Shown here piece after piece: positions 19,767 to 28,605 of a DNA stretch of 64,000 nt. Source of the DNA: Pandoraea capi (GTDB lineage: Bacteria; Pseudomonadota; Gammaproteobacteria; Burkholderiales; Burkholderiaceae); contig NZ_CABPRV010000003.1 of the NCBI RefSeq assembly GCF_902459735.1, positions 434,001 through 498,000 of the forward strand, read 5' to 3'. Position 1 is the stretch's first letter, and every line of letters begins with the position of its first letter. The position numbers and the translations under genes were made by a program. The notes beneath the pieces are model-generated. The model searched no databases. It saw nothing but the letters and a program-made list of their open reading frames with translations, and was not told the DNA's origin.

Positions 19767-20131
19767 CGACGGCGCAGGCGCTGGTGGATCTGGCGACGTC
19801 GGCGTTCGGCGGCGTGGACATTCTCGTGAACAACGCCGGCGTGCATGCCCTCACGCGCAACCTCGCCATCGAACTCGCGCCGCTGCACATCCGTATCAAC
19901 ACCGTGGCGCCCGGTGTCGTGGAGACGCCTGTCTACAACACGTTCATGAGCGACGACGAAGTGAAGGCGACGCTGCCGCCGGCATTCAACGCATTCCACC
20001 CGCTCGGCCGCAACGGTCAGCCGCGCGACGTGGCCGAAGCGATTCTGTTTCTCGCATCGGATGCCGCCGGTTGGATCACGGGCACCGTGCTGCCGGTCGA
20101 TGGCGGCGTGATGGCCGGCCGTCACGCCTGA
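19745..20131 (+). pseudogene. SDR oxidoreductase remnant (5' truncated and internally deleted)
   Basis: Plus-strand frame of 128 residues. LVDLATSAFGGVDILVNNAG is a mid-SDR segment lacking the N-terminal TGxxxGIG cofactor motif. It then jumps straight into VHALTRNLAIELAPLHIRINTVAPGVVETP, which normally follows the catalytic YxxxK, so about 60-70 residues including the active site are missing in frame. The C-terminal part (DVAEAILFLASDAAGWITGTVLPVDGG) is intact. It starts where the LysR fragment stops, consistent with one deletion having removed the 5' ends of a divergent LysR/SDR pair. Confidence 0.7.
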
Positions 20132-20144
20132 GGAGGACCTTGTC

Positions 20145-20948
20145 ATGAAAGACTGGAGTGCGCTCATCACGGGCGCGACGAGCGGTATCGGTCTGGCTAC
20201 GACGCGATTGTTCGTGGAGGAGGGGGCGCGCGTGGCCGTCGTCGGCCGCGATGAGGCGCGCATGGAGGCGCTGCGGCAATCGTCGGGTGAGCGCGTCGTG
20301 CCCATCCTTGGTGACGTTCGTCGCGTCGACGACCTGCACCGTATCCGCGACGAAGTCGTTCAGGCACTCGGTTCGCTCGACATCTTCTTTCCCAACGCGG
20401 GAGTCGCTTACGCGACGCCGCTGGCTGATACGACCGAAGCGCAGTACGACACGTTGATGGACATCAACGTGAAGGGCGTGTTTCTGTCAATGCAAGCGAT
20501 GGCGCTGATACTCAGCGGTGGCGCGTCGGTGATTCTCAATACGTCGTGGCTCAACGAGGTGGGAACGCCGGGAATGTCGATGCTCTCGGCGTCGAAAGCG
20601 GCGGTTCGCTCGTTGGCGCGCACCTGGTCGAGCGAATTGCTGGCACGCCGCATTCGGGTGAACGCCGTGAGCCCGGGCGCGATCGATACGCCGATTCTGG
20701 ACCGTCGGGGAGCGACGCCGGAAGAGAATGCGCACGCGAAGCAGCAACCGGCGTCGCGGATTCCGGTCGGTCGACTCGGCACGGCGCAAGACATTGCACG
20801 TGCGGCGCTATTCCTCGCGAGCGACGATTCGCGCTACATGCTCGGTGCGGAAATCGTGGTGGACGGTGGGGTTCTCGACGCTGTAACCGTCGTGGGGGGG
20901 GGTGAAATTCGTCGTCTTGTATTATGCTTTGAACGACTTGCGATATAG
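20145..20948 (+). CDS. SDR family oxidoreductase lacking the catalytic tyrosine
   Basis: Rossmann-fold short-chain dehydrogenase (267 aa) with ITGATSGIGLATTRLF and FPNAG in place and AGGA ahead of the ATG. The active-site YxxxK reads LSASK: the catalytic Tyr is Leu (codon CTC at about 20583). Ser is also hard to place (LNTSWLNE). The protein continues past the normal SDR end (GAEIVVDGG) by some 24 residues encoded across a nine-G run (20894-20902), so the C-terminus may be altered. Either catalytically dead or with a changed mechanism. It follows the SDR remnant by 13 bases. Confidence 0.7.
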   Translation: MKDWSALITGATSGIGLATTRLFVEEGARVAVVGRDEARMEALRQSSGERVVPILGDVRRVDDLHRIRDEVVQALGSLDIFFPNAGVAYATPLADTTEAQYDTLMDINVKGVFLSMQAMALILSGGASVILNTSWLNEVGTPGMSMLSASKAAVRSLARTWSSELLARRIRVNAVSPGAIDTPILDRRGATPEENAHAKQQPASRIPVGRLGTAQDIARAALFLASDDSRYMLGAEIVVDGGVLDAVTVVGGGEIRRLVLCFERLAI

Positions 20949-20999
20949 CTGACTCCAATTCTCTCCCTCTCCCCACCCACCTTCATGTCGGAGGTATGT

Positions 21000-22469
21000 A
21001 TGAGCAAAGAGAAAGAACGTCTGGACACCGGTTCGACAACCGGAGCAGGCGCCCCGGCGGCAAGCGACCGGAACACGTTATCGGTCGGTGCAGACGGCCC
21101 CCTCCTGCTGCACGACGTTCACTTCCTTGAGCAGATGGCGCACTTCAACCGGGAAAAGGTCCCGGAGCGTCAACCTCACGCCAAGGGCGCCGGCGCCTTT
21201 GGTATCTTCGAAACCACGGAAGATGTGAGCAAGTACACCAAGGCCTCGCTGTTCAGGAAGGGCGCCAAGGTCGACATGCTCGCGCGTTTCTCCACGGTCG
21301 CGGGCGAAGCCGGTAGCCCCGACACCTGGCGCGACGTGCGCGGTTTCTCCCTGAAGTTCTACACCGACGAAGGCAACTACGATCTCGTCGGCAACAACAC
21401 CCCGGTGTTCTTCGTACGTGACCCGATGAAGTTTCCGCACTTCATCCGCAGCCAGAAGCGTCTGCCGGATTCGGGGCTGCGCGACAACCACATGCAATGG
21501 GACTTCTGGACCAACAATCCGGAGTCCGCGCATCAGGTGACCTATCTGATGGGTGACCGAGGATTGCCGCGCACCTGGCGTCACATGAACGGCTATGGTT
21601 CGCATACCTACATGTGGGTCAATGCGCAGGGCGAGAAATTCTGGGTCAAATATCACTTCCACACGCAGCAGGGCATGGAGTTCTTCTCCAACGCCGAAGC
21701 GGCCAAGATGTCGGGCGAGGACGCTGACTTCCATCGTCGCGACCTGTTCGACGCCATCGCGCGCGGCGACAACCCGAGCTGGATCCTGTCGGTGCAGGTG
21801 ATGCCCTACGCGGACGCGAAAGCGTATCGCTTCAATCCGTTCGATCTGACGAAGACGTGGTCGCACAAGGACTATCCGCTGATCAAGGTGGGCAAGATGA
21901 CGCTCAACCGCAATCCGGAAAACTTCTTCGCGCAGATCGAGCAGGCCGCGTTCTCGCCGGGCAACACCGTGCCGGGTATCGGCCTTTCGCCGGACAAGAT
22001 GTTGCTCGGTCGGGCCTTCGCTTACAACGATGCCCAACGCAATCGCATCGGCACGAACTTCCATCAACTGCCGGTGAATCGCCCGAAGGTGCCGGTGCAG
22101 ACCTATATGTTCGACGGCCACATGGCTTACGAGCATAGCGGCAACGCGCCGGTGTACGTGCCGAACAGCGGCGGCCGTCCGTATGCCGATCAGACGGGCG
22201 CGGCCGACGACGGCTGGGAGTCGGATGGTCCGATGGTGCGCAGCGCCTACACCCTGCACAAGGACGACGACGACTTCTCGCAACCCGGCGACCTCGTGCG
22301 CCATGTGTTCGACGACGCGTCGCGCACGCGGCTGGTCGAGACCGTTTCGGGCGCGTTGCTCGGTGGCGTGCGCAGTCCGGTGCTTGAACGCGCATTCGAC
22401 TACTGGAAGCAGATCGATCCGGACGTCGGCGCGCGTATCGAGAAAGCGGTGAAGGACGCGAAGAAGTAA
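21000..22469 (+). CDS. Catalase (monofunctional, haem)
   Basis: Degrades hydrogen peroxide in the cytosol. 489 aa, small-subunit class. Catalytic His60 is in [15 protein letters not shown] (the two residues before His differ from the common VV), the distal Asn is in [12 protein letters not shown], and the proximal haem ligand Tyr is in [17 protein letters not shown] at 21000 is preferred to 20985 because GGAGG sits 5 bases ahead of it. It ends 5 bases before the convergent gene at 22475. No companion ankyrin or bacterioferritin-like gene is present. Confidence 0.95.
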   Translation: MSKEKERLDTGSTTGAGAPAASDRNTLSVGADGPLLLHDVHFLEQMAHFNREKVPERQPHAKGAGAFGIFETTEDVSKYTKASLFRKGAKVDMLARFSTVAGEAGSPDTWRDVRGFSLKFYTDEGNYDLVGNNTPVFFVRDPMKFPHFIRSQKRLPDSGLRDNHMQWDFWTNNPESAHQVTYLMGDRGLPRTWRHMNGYGSHTYMWVNAQGEKFWVKYHFHTQQGMEFFSNAEAAKMSGEDADFHRRDLFDAIARGDNPSWILSVQVMPYADAKAYRFNPFDLTKTWSHKDYPLIKVGKMTLNRNPENFFAQIEQAAFSPGNTVPGIGLSPDKMLLGRAFAYNDAQRNRIGTNFHQLPVNRPKVPVQTYMFDGHMAYEHSGNAPVYVPNSGGRPYADQTGAADDGWESDGPMVRSAYTLHKDDDDFSQPGDLVRHVFDDASRTRLVETVSGALLGGVRSPVLERAFDYWKQIDPDVGARIEKAVKDAKK

Positions 22470-22474
22470 ACCCA

Positions 22475-23068
22475 CTACTCCCACTGACGGAGTGACGGCG
22501 GGCGACGATGCACGACATAGTCCCCGCCGTTTTCATGGGTGAAAGGTTTGGCGTCCAGGGTGGCAATGCCCGCGAGAATCCGGGTCGCCGTGGGCGTCGC
22601 CCGGAGTTGTTCCCGCATGGACGCGTCCAGGCCATCGATTATCCTGGCCACACTGGTGTCCGCCTCCTGAATGGCACGTTCGGGATCGTAGCTTCCCATC
22701 AAGTGCAAGTATTCGGTCGCATGCTCGCCGAAGACCGTGCCGAATATCGTTTGCGATTCGAAGAGCATGATGAAGAGCGTCGGCGCGACGACCACGACCT
22801 CGAACTGCTCGCTCGACGCGTTGATGGTCAGCACGTCCTTGATGCGATCCTCCTGATCGTCGATGACGCCAGAGTGCGTCGAGTGAACGTCATGAATCAC
22901 GAGCGTCTGAAGTTGCCGGAGATAAATGACGTCGCCCGCCGTCGAAGGGACGTCACTCAACGAGCTGGGGCAATAAAAGCGCGACGTCTCGACAAGGGTT
23001 TCGGGCAACCATGCCTGAAGGAACGCAATCGCGTCATTGGAGGGGCAAACAATGCTTCGTAAGTCCAT
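22475..23068 (-). CDS. Hypothetical protein, downstream partner of the Mrr-like nuclease
   Basis: 197-residue soluble protein with no family I recognise. It is acidic, with no signal peptide or membrane helix; the central part has a hydrophobic beta-like run (SEQFEVVVVAPTLFIMLFESQ) followed by helical, charged sequence, and it ends HRRPPSLRQWE. It starts 12 bases after the nuclease stop codon on the same strand, so the pair is probably one transcript. Base composition looks less GC-rich than the neighbouring housekeeping genes, which hints at transfer. Function not assigned. Confidence 0.6.
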   Translation of the reverse strand: MDLRSIVCPSNDAIAFLQAWLPETLVETSRFYCPSSLSDVPSTAGDVIYLRQLQTLVIHDVHSTHSGVIDDQEDRIKDVLTINASSEQFEVVVVAPTLFIMLFESQTIFGTVFGEHATEYLHLMGSYDPERAIQEADTSVARIIDGLDASMREQLRATPTATRILAGIATLDAKPFTHENGGDYVVHRRPPSLRQWE

Positions 23069-23080
23069 GAACGCGTCTCC

Positions 23081-23641
23081 TTAGTTCGCACAGCTCATGC
23101 AATGCGCGCCTTCTTCCATGCACGCGCGGTATTTGCGTTTCAGTCCCAAGGCGAAATCCCGCTGCGCCAGACAGAATTCGATGTCGTCGCCTGTCCAGCA
23201 AAGAATCGTGGCGGGCTTGATCGAATTGACCAGATTGCGCGCGGTGTCCGAATAGTTGCCGCTGACGAACAGACAACCGATCAACGACGACGGGCGACGC
23301 GTGAGATGCGCGAGCAATGTTGCGATCGGCTCCTTGTTCGCGGCTCGCTTCGTCCGTGTCGACGGCTTCGAATAGTCCTTGCACTCGACAATGGCGGCGA
23401 TGCCGCCGGAATAGATCATGCCGTCGACCTGCTCGATGATCCTCCGATCCTCGTGCCGCACCCGGAACGGCCACCTGACCTTCGCCCCACTAAGCTCGAA
23501 GCCTTTGAGCACGAGGTATTCCAACGCTCTTCCCGCATCCCAACCCGGTGTCGAACATTGTTTGACGTCGCGCCACAACCCAGCAACTTCCTCCCACCCA
23601 TACCCCTTCACCCGTTCGATGTATTCCCTGTCTGCGACCAT
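23081..23641 (-). CDS. Restriction-endonuclease-like protein (Mrr/PD-(D/E)XK fold)
   Basis: 186 residues. After an N-terminal helical part, LEYLVLKGFELSGAKV leads into a nuclease core with Asp73 (QVDGMI) and Glu86-x-Lys88 (AAIVECKDY), the D-(E/Q)xK layout of Mrr-like enzymes; GCLFVSGNYSDTARN is the usual following strand-helix. The tail holds Cys residues (ACMEEGAHCMSCAN) that could bind metal. ATG at 23641 has GAGGA ahead of it; the frame runs open to 23980, but that part overlaps the fluoride riboswitch. No methylase or helicase partner is seen, only the unknown gene downstream. DNA or RNA cleavage is inferred from the fold. Confidence 0.7.
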   Translation of the reverse strand: MVADREYIERVKGYGWEEVAGLWRDVKQCSTPGWDAGRALEYLVLKGFELSGAKVRWPFRVRHEDRRIIEQVDGMIYSGGIAAIVECKDYSKPSTRTKRAANKEPIATLLAHLTRRPSSLIGCLFVSGNYSDTARNLVNSIKPATILCWTGDDIEFCLAQRDFALGLKRKYRACMEEGAHCMSCAN

Positions 23642-23771
23642 GCTGTCCTCCGTGAAGCTGAAGGCGATTCTAGGGGCGTTGGCGCAGGCAGAACGGCAAC
23701 CGGCCGATTTATCGGAATCCGCCGATGCGGTTCGGCATTTCGTCTGAGATATCGTCGAAAAATGTCGCGCA

Positions 23772-23800
23772 TTGTGAGTGCGCTCGCTTCCTGATAGCAT
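23772..23800 (+). promoter_or_regulatory. Candidate sigma-70 promoter of the fluoride riboswitch-clc transcript
   Basis: TTGTGA (23772-23777), 17-base spacer, TAGCAT (23795-23800). The expected transcription start falls about 8 bases before the first riboswitch stem. Confidence 0.5.
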
Positions 23801-23813
23801 GGCGTCTGCTGCA

Positions 23814-23880
23814 CGGAGATGGCATACCTCCGGCGTTCGTTTCGCAAACCGCCCCGCCCCGGGGCTGATGATGCCTGCAA
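23814..23880 (+). ncRNA. Fluoride riboswitch (crcB motif)
   Basis: The segment has the whole conserved skeleton of the crcB RNA: GGAGATGGCATACCTCC (stem GGAG/CTCC around ATGGCATAC), AACC, a GCCCC/GGGGC stem, then CTGATGATGCCTGC. GGCAT (23821-23825) can pair perfectly with ATGCC (23871-23875), the long-range pairing of the fluoride-binding fold. It lies 132 bases ahead of a CLC-F-type fluoride exporter gene, the usual target. No clear terminator follows, so control of translation is as likely as of transcription. Confidence 0.85.
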
Positions 23881-24012
23881 GATCCTGGCGTGCCGGGAGG
23901 TTGCGGGCTATGCGGACGGGCGATTTTCTCGTTCCCCACGAAGTCACCCCGCGTTTCCCCTTTCTGTCGCGTTCAGGCATGTTGTCGACGGCGTCGTACG
24001 CCGCGATTCACG

Positions 24013-25386
24013 ATGTTTGCAACCATGAAGATGTTCCACGACTCTCCATTGCGTGACCTGTTCGGTGTCATCCCGCGTGCCGCCCACGCCAGCTTGCTGG
24101 CCGCGCTCGTCGGGGTGATGGCCGGCAGTGCTTCCGCGCTGTTTCTCGTCGCCCTGGATCTCGCGACCGACACGCGCCTCGCCCATCCCTGGCTGCTCTG
24201 GGGGCTGCCTCTCGGGGGCTTCGCCGTCGGCTGGCTCTACCTTCGGCTCGGCGCGAGCGTCGAGGCGGGTAACAATCTGCTGATCGACGAAATCCACGAT
24301 CCCCGGCGGGTAGTGCCGTTGCGCATGGCGCCGCTCGTGCTGTTCGGTACGGTCATGACGCATCTGTTCGGCGGCTCCGCCGGACGCGAAGGCACCGCCG
24401 TCCAGATGGGCGGCGCGCTGGCCGATCAGCTCACGCACGTTTTCCGATTGTCCGGCGAGCAACGTCGCGTGCTGCTGATGTCGGGGATCGCGGCGGGCTT
24501 CGCCTCGGTGTTCGGTACGCCGCTCGCGGGGGCCATTTTCGGGCTGGAGGTGCTGGCGATCGGCCGCTTGCGCTATGACGCCTTGCTGCCATGTCTCGTC
24601 GCCGCACTCGTGGGCGACGCCGTCACGCACGCCTGGGGCGTGCATCACACCGTCTATACGATTGCCCCCTCGGCATTCGGCGCATCGATGACCCTCTCGG
24701 GGGCGTTCAGCGCGGCGGCGGCCGGCGTGCTTTGCGGACTGGTCGGCATGGCCTTCGCGCAGGCGACCCACGCGACGTCCGCTTTCATGAAGCGTCGTGT
24801 GGCCTACGCACCGCTGCGTCCGCTGCTGGGCGGTCTGGCGGTGGCGATTGCCGTCACGATGCTGGGCACGCCGCAGTATCTGGGGCTGGGCATCCCGACC
24901 ATCGTCGACGCATTCCATACGTCGCTGCCGTGGTACGACTTTCTCGGCAAGCTTGTCTTTACGGTCGTGACGCTGGGCGCCGGATTCAAGGGCGGCGAAG
25001 TGACCCCGTTGTTCTACATCGGCGCGACGATGGGCAACGCGCTGTCTCACGTGCTGGCGCTGCCTGCACCGATTCTGGCGGGCATCGGTTTCGTTGCGGT
25101 CTTCGCGGGGGCGGCCAATACGCCGATCGCGTCGACATTGATGGCCATCGAAATCTTCGGTCCGCAGATTGGTGGATATGCGGCGCTCGCCTGCGTACTG
25201 GCGTATCTCTGCTCGGGACACACGGGGATCTATCGCGCGCAACGGGTCGGGCACAGCAAACATGGTCCGGTACCTGAAGGCACGCGGCTTGCGGATGTGC
25301 CTGCGTGGCGCAGGATGCTGCGTACGGGCGTCGCGTCCAGGGACACGGTCGCCGTCGACCCGAGCGACAGCCTGCCCCGCGTTTGA
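24013..25386 (+). CDS. CLC-family fluoride/proton antiporter (CLC-F type; EriC-like)
   Basis: Polytopic membrane protein of 457 aa with the CLC fold. The gating Glu126 is in GGSAGREGTAVQMGG; canonical chloride transporters have GREGP here. The usual GSGIP anion loop is replaced by GNNLLIDEI (from residue 86), removing the Cl-coordinating Ser, as known for fluoride-specific CLC-F proteins. GAGFKGGEVTPLFYIGATMG is the third conserved stretch. A fluoride riboswitch upstream agrees. The start is uncertain: ATGs at 24013, 24025 and 24031 are in frame and none has a strong ribosome site. Likely role: fluoride export. Confidence 0.88.
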   Translation: MFATMKMFHDSPLRDLFGVIPRAAHASLLAALVGVMAGSASALFLVALDLATDTRLAHPWLLWGLPLGGFAVGWLYLRLGASVEAGNNLLIDEIHDPRRVVPLRMAPLVLFGTVMTHLFGGSAGREGTAVQMGGALADQLTHVFRLSGEQRRVLLMSGIAAGFASVFGTPLAGAIFGLEVLAIGRLRYDALLPCLVAALVGDAVTHAWGVHHTVYTIAPSAFGASMTLSGAFSAAAAGVLCGLVGMAFAQATHATSAFMKRRVAYAPLRPLLGGLAVAIAVTMLGTPQYLGLGIPTIVDAFHTSLPWYDFLGKLVFTVVTLGAGFKGGEVTPLFYIGATMGNALSHVLALPAPILAGIGFVAVFAGAANTPIASTLMAIEIFGPQIGGYAALACVLAYLCSGHTGIYRAQRVGHSKHGPVPEGTRLADVPAWRRMLRTGVASRDTVAVDPSDSLPRV

Positions 25387-25413
25387 CGTCAGGCGGTTTG
25401 CGGACCGATAGCG

Positions 25414-26364
25414 CTATCGTCCGAGGCGCGCAAGGTCGGTAAGGGCGCGCTGGAACGCCGATGCGTTCTTCATGCCCTGATCTTCGTGGTTGGTGTTGAA
25501 GAGCACGTGCGTGTCGTCGGCGAGGGCAGCGATGCGCGCCACACGGGCGGAAATGTCGATCAGCTCGCTCGCGCTGTATTCGTAGACGAAGCGTCCCGAA
25601 GAGGCGGTGATGCCTCGTCGATTCCACGCTGCCGCGTTCCGGCCATGCAGACGGACGACGCACAGGTCGTCGCGCGTCGTAGCCCACACGGCAGGTACGG
25701 TGTTGTCGAAGCCCGTCGGGCTGTCGACGATCGTGTGCGCGGCACCCGTTTCGCGCAGCATGGCGAGCGTGGCCGTCTCTCGCGACGGCGAATCGAACCA
25801 GCTGCGATGGCGGAATTCGATGGCGTGCCGCTCGCCGTCCAGCCGTTGCGCCGTCTCGAAGACGAGTGCGCGCCCGGCCCGGTCGTTCCGGACGCGGGGC
25901 GAGAACTGAAAGTGGATGGCCGAAAGTTGCCCGCTCTGGCGCAGGGGCTCGATGGCTTCGAGATAACGGCGCCAGAGTTCGTCGCGCAATTCGGCCGGGA
26001 TATCGCCGGGCGCGATCTGCGTGTCCTGCGTCGGCGATGTCGGTGATGATCCTCCCGTGGCGATGCGTGATCCCAGGGCCCGTGCGATATCCGTCGGCAG
26101 GGCGCTCACCGGCGTGGTATGCCCCGTGAACGCGCGAAACGCCTTGATGTGAAAGTGAAACGATGGGGGCGTGCGCTGCGTCCAGCGCCAGGCGACGGCG
26201 GCGTCCGGCAAGCGGTAATAGCTGCTGTCGACTTCCACCAGATCGAACTGCGAGGCGTAATGGCGCAACCGTGCCTCCGGCGTATCGACGCCCGGCGGGT
26301 AGAACCGTCGGCACGCGATGAGCGTCGGGTCGGTCCAGGAGGAGGTGCCGGTGCGGATCGTCAT
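25414..26364 (-). CDS. DUF72 (YecE-like) family protein
   Basis: 316-residue cytosolic protein with the DUF72 TIM-barrel-like signature: IRTGTSSWTDPTLI at the N-terminus, HYASQFDLVEVDSSYYRLP, FHFHIKAFRAFTGH, then RHAIEFRHRSWF and VVRLHGRN. The family has no settled biochemical role. It is convergent with the CLC gene and divergent from the helicase gene at 26521, so its promoter region also holds the LexA box at 26466-26485. Product identity is firm, function is not. Confidence 0.85.
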   Translation of the reverse strand: MTIRTGTSSWTDPTLIACRRFYPPGVDTPEARLRHYASQFDLVEVDSSYYRLPDAAVAWRWTQRTPPSFHFHIKAFRAFTGHTTPVSALPTDIARALGSRIATGGSSPTSPTQDTQIAPGDIPAELRDELWRRYLEAIEPLRQSGQLSAIHFQFSPRVRNDRAGRALVFETAQRLDGERHAIEFRHRSWFDSPSRETATLAMLRETGAAHTIVDSPTGFDNTVPAVWATTRDDLCVVRLHGRNAAAWNRRGITASSGRFVYEYSASELIDISARVARIAALADDTHVLFNTNHEDQGMKNASAFQRALTDLARLGR

Positions 26365-26463
26365 CGTGTCGGCGGATGGCTTGCCTGTTGGGCGCTTGGG
26401 AGGGAGACGACGGTGATTCGTCGCGAATTTCCGCGAAGACTCGATGGGCGTTGGGCTCGTCGT

Positions 26464-26485
26464 TATAATGTATAAATATACAGTA
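26464..26485 (+). promoter_or_regulatory. LexA box and -10 element upstream of the UvrD-like helicase
   Basis: TAATGT-ATAAATAT-ACAGTA (26466-26485) matches the LexA consensus TACTGT-N8-ACAGTA with one mismatch, and a consensus TATAAT (26464-26469) overlaps its left half. The helicase ATG is 36 bases away. This is the architecture of uvrD-type SOS promoters. Confidence 0.75.
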
Positions 26486-26520
26486 CTCTTCGAGCGTACC
26501 TTCTCCGTTTTTCACCTCGC

Positions 26521-28605
26521 ATGTCAGAACCATCGTCCGCCGCCGCCTGCGATCCGTGGGCCGAACTCAATGACCGCCAGCGCGAAGCGGTCGACTATGG
26601 CGTGGGCGACGACGGCACGCCGGGCGGGCCGTTGCTCGTCATCGCCGGGGCAGGTTCGGGCAAGACGAGTACGCTCGCGCATCGGGTGGCCAATCTGATC
26701 GTGCGCGGCGCCGATCCCAACCGCATTCTGTTGCTCACGTTCTCGCGACGCGCGGCAGGGGAGATGGAGCGGCGCGTGGGCGCGGTGCTGCAAAAGGTGT
26801 TGGGGCTGGCGTCATCCCAGCCGCCGTCGCTACCGTGGGCCGGCACGTTTCACGCCATCGGTGCACGGTTGCTGCGCGATTTCGCGCCGCGCATTGGCCT
26901 GTCGGAAGCGTTCACCATCCACGATCGCAGCGACGCCGAGGATCTGCTTGGGCTGGTGCGTCACGATCTCGGGTTCTCCGCCACGCAGTCGCGCTTCCCG
27001 CTCAAGGGCACGTGTCTGTCGATCTACTCGCGCGTAGTGAACAGTCAGGCGCCGCTGGACGAAGTGCTGGCGAAACATTTTCCGTGGTGTGCTCAGTGGG
27101 AAGCGCAACTCAAGCAACTCTTCGGGGCTTACGTCGACGCCAAGCAGGCGCAGCATGTGCTCGATTACGACGATCTGCTGCTGTATTGGGCGGAGACGAT
27201 GGCGGCCCCGGCGCTGGCGCGTGAACTCGATAGCCGCTTCGATCACGTGCTCGTCGACGAGTACCAGGACACCAACCGTCTACAGGCGCAGATTCTGCTG
27301 TCGATGAAGCCGCAGGGACGCGGCCTCACCGTCGTGGGCGACGACGCGCAGTCGATCTACGCGTTTCGCGCCGCCACGATCCGCAACATCCTGGATTTTC
27401 CCGGCCAGTTCGCCGAACCCGCGCACGTGGTCACGCTGGAGCGCAATTATCGGTCGACGCAGCCGATTCTGGATGCCTCGAATGCCGTCATTGCGGAGTC
27501 GAGCGAGCGTTATGCCAAGGCCTTGTGGACCGACCGGCAGTCGACGCGGTTGCCGCAGCTCGTGAATGTCAGCGATGACTCGGGGCAGGCGCGCTGGGTC
27601 GCGGATCAAGTGCTTGCGCAACGGGAAACCGGCATCCGGCTCACGCAGCAAGCGGTGTTGTTCCGTACCGGCAGCCACAGCGCCGCGCTGGAACTGGAAC
27701 TCACGCGTCGCAATATTCCGTTCGTGAAGTTCGGCGGCTTGAAGTTTCTCGAAGCCGCACACGTGAAGGACATGCTGTCGATCCTGCGTTGGGCGCACAA
27801 TCCGGCGAGCCGCTTGTCGGGGTTCCGCGTCGCGCAGTTGATTCCCGGCATCGGCCCGGTGAGCGCCACCCGGTTGCTCGACGCCATGGCGCAATCCGCG
27901 ACACCGGCACAGGTGCTGGCGGCGTTCAAGCCACCGGCGGCAGCGACTGCGGAGTGGAAAGCGTTCGTCGATGTCTACATGACGTTGCACGACACGCGGC
28001 TCGCGTGGCCGGCGGACGTCGATCTCGCGTTGCGCTGGTATGCGCCGTTGCTCACACAGCGTTTCGACGACGCGGCGGTGCGTCAGGCTGATCTCGAGCA
28101 ACTGGCGCGTATTGCCAATACCTACGGCTCGCGCGAGCAGTTCCTCACGGAACTCACGCTCGATCCGCCCGATGCCACCAGCGCGCAATCGGGGCCGCCG
28201 TTGCTCGACGAGGACTATCTGATTCTCTCGACGATCCACAGCGCGAAGGGGCAGGAGTGGCATTCGGTCTATGTGCTCAATGTGGTCGACGGCTGTATTC
28301 CGTCCGACATGAGTACGGGGGACGACGAGGACATCGAGGAGGAGCGACGTCTGCTCTATGTGGCGATGACACGCGCCAAAGAGTCGTTGCAGTTAGTCGT
28401 GCCGCAGCGGTTCTATGTACACCAGCAAACCGGCTTGGGCGACCGTCATGTGTACGGCACACGCAGTCGCTTCGTCTCCGACAAGATGCTGCCGCTCTAC
28501 GACATCTTCCCGAAACCGCGCGAGGACGAGATGCCGCGCGGCCCCGTCGGCGACGTGAAGGTGCATATCGATGTGGCGAGGAAACTTCGTAATGCCTGGA
28601 CGTGA
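26521..28605 (+). CDS. UvrD/Rep-family ATP-dependent DNA helicase
   Basis: Superfamily 1A 3'-5' helicase, 694 aa. All motifs appear in order: Q motif LNDRQREAVDYG, Walker A AGAGSGKTSTL, LLTFSRRAAGEMERRV (Ia), VDEYQDTN (II), GDDAQSIYAFRAA (III), LERNYRST (IV), STIHSAKGQEWHSVYVLNVVDGCIPS (V) and EERRLLYVAMTRAKESL (VI). It is close to UvrD/PcrA in length and layout and would unwind DNA in repair. A LexA box in the promoter supports SOS induction. A GNAT gene overlaps its 3' end by 14 bases. Confidence 0.92.
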   Translation: MSEPSSAAACDPWAELNDRQREAVDYGVGDDGTPGGPLLVIAGAGSGKTSTLAHRVANLIVRGADPNRILLLTFSRRAAGEMERRVGAVLQKVLGLASSQPPSLPWAGTFHAIGARLLRDFAPRIGLSEAFTIHDRSDAEDLLGLVRHDLGFSATQSRFPLKGTCLSIYSRVVNSQAPLDEVLAKHFPWCAQWEAQLKQLFGAYVDAKQAQHVLDYDDLLLYWAETMAAPALARELDSRFDHVLVDEYQDTNRLQAQILLSMKPQGRGLTVVGDDAQSIYAFRAATIRNILDFPGQFAEPAHVVTLERNYRSTQPILDASNAVIAESSERYAKALWTDRQSTRLPQLVNVSDDSGQARWVADQVLAQRETGIRLTQQAVLFRTGSHSAALELELTRRNIPFVKFGGLKFLEAAHVKDMLSILRWAHNPASRLSGFRVAQLIPGIGPVSATRLLDAMAQSATPAQVLAAFKPPAAATAEWKAFVDVYMTLHDTRLAWPADVDLALRWYAPLLTQRFDDAAVRQADLEQLARIANTYGSREQFLTELTLDPPDATSAQSGPPLLDEDYLILSTIHSAKGQEWHSVYVLNVVDGCIPSDMSTGDDEDIEEERRLLYVAMTRAKESLQLVVPQRFYVHQQTGLGDRHVYGTRSRFVSDKMLPLYDIFPKPREDEMPRGPVGDVKVHIDVARKLRNAWT

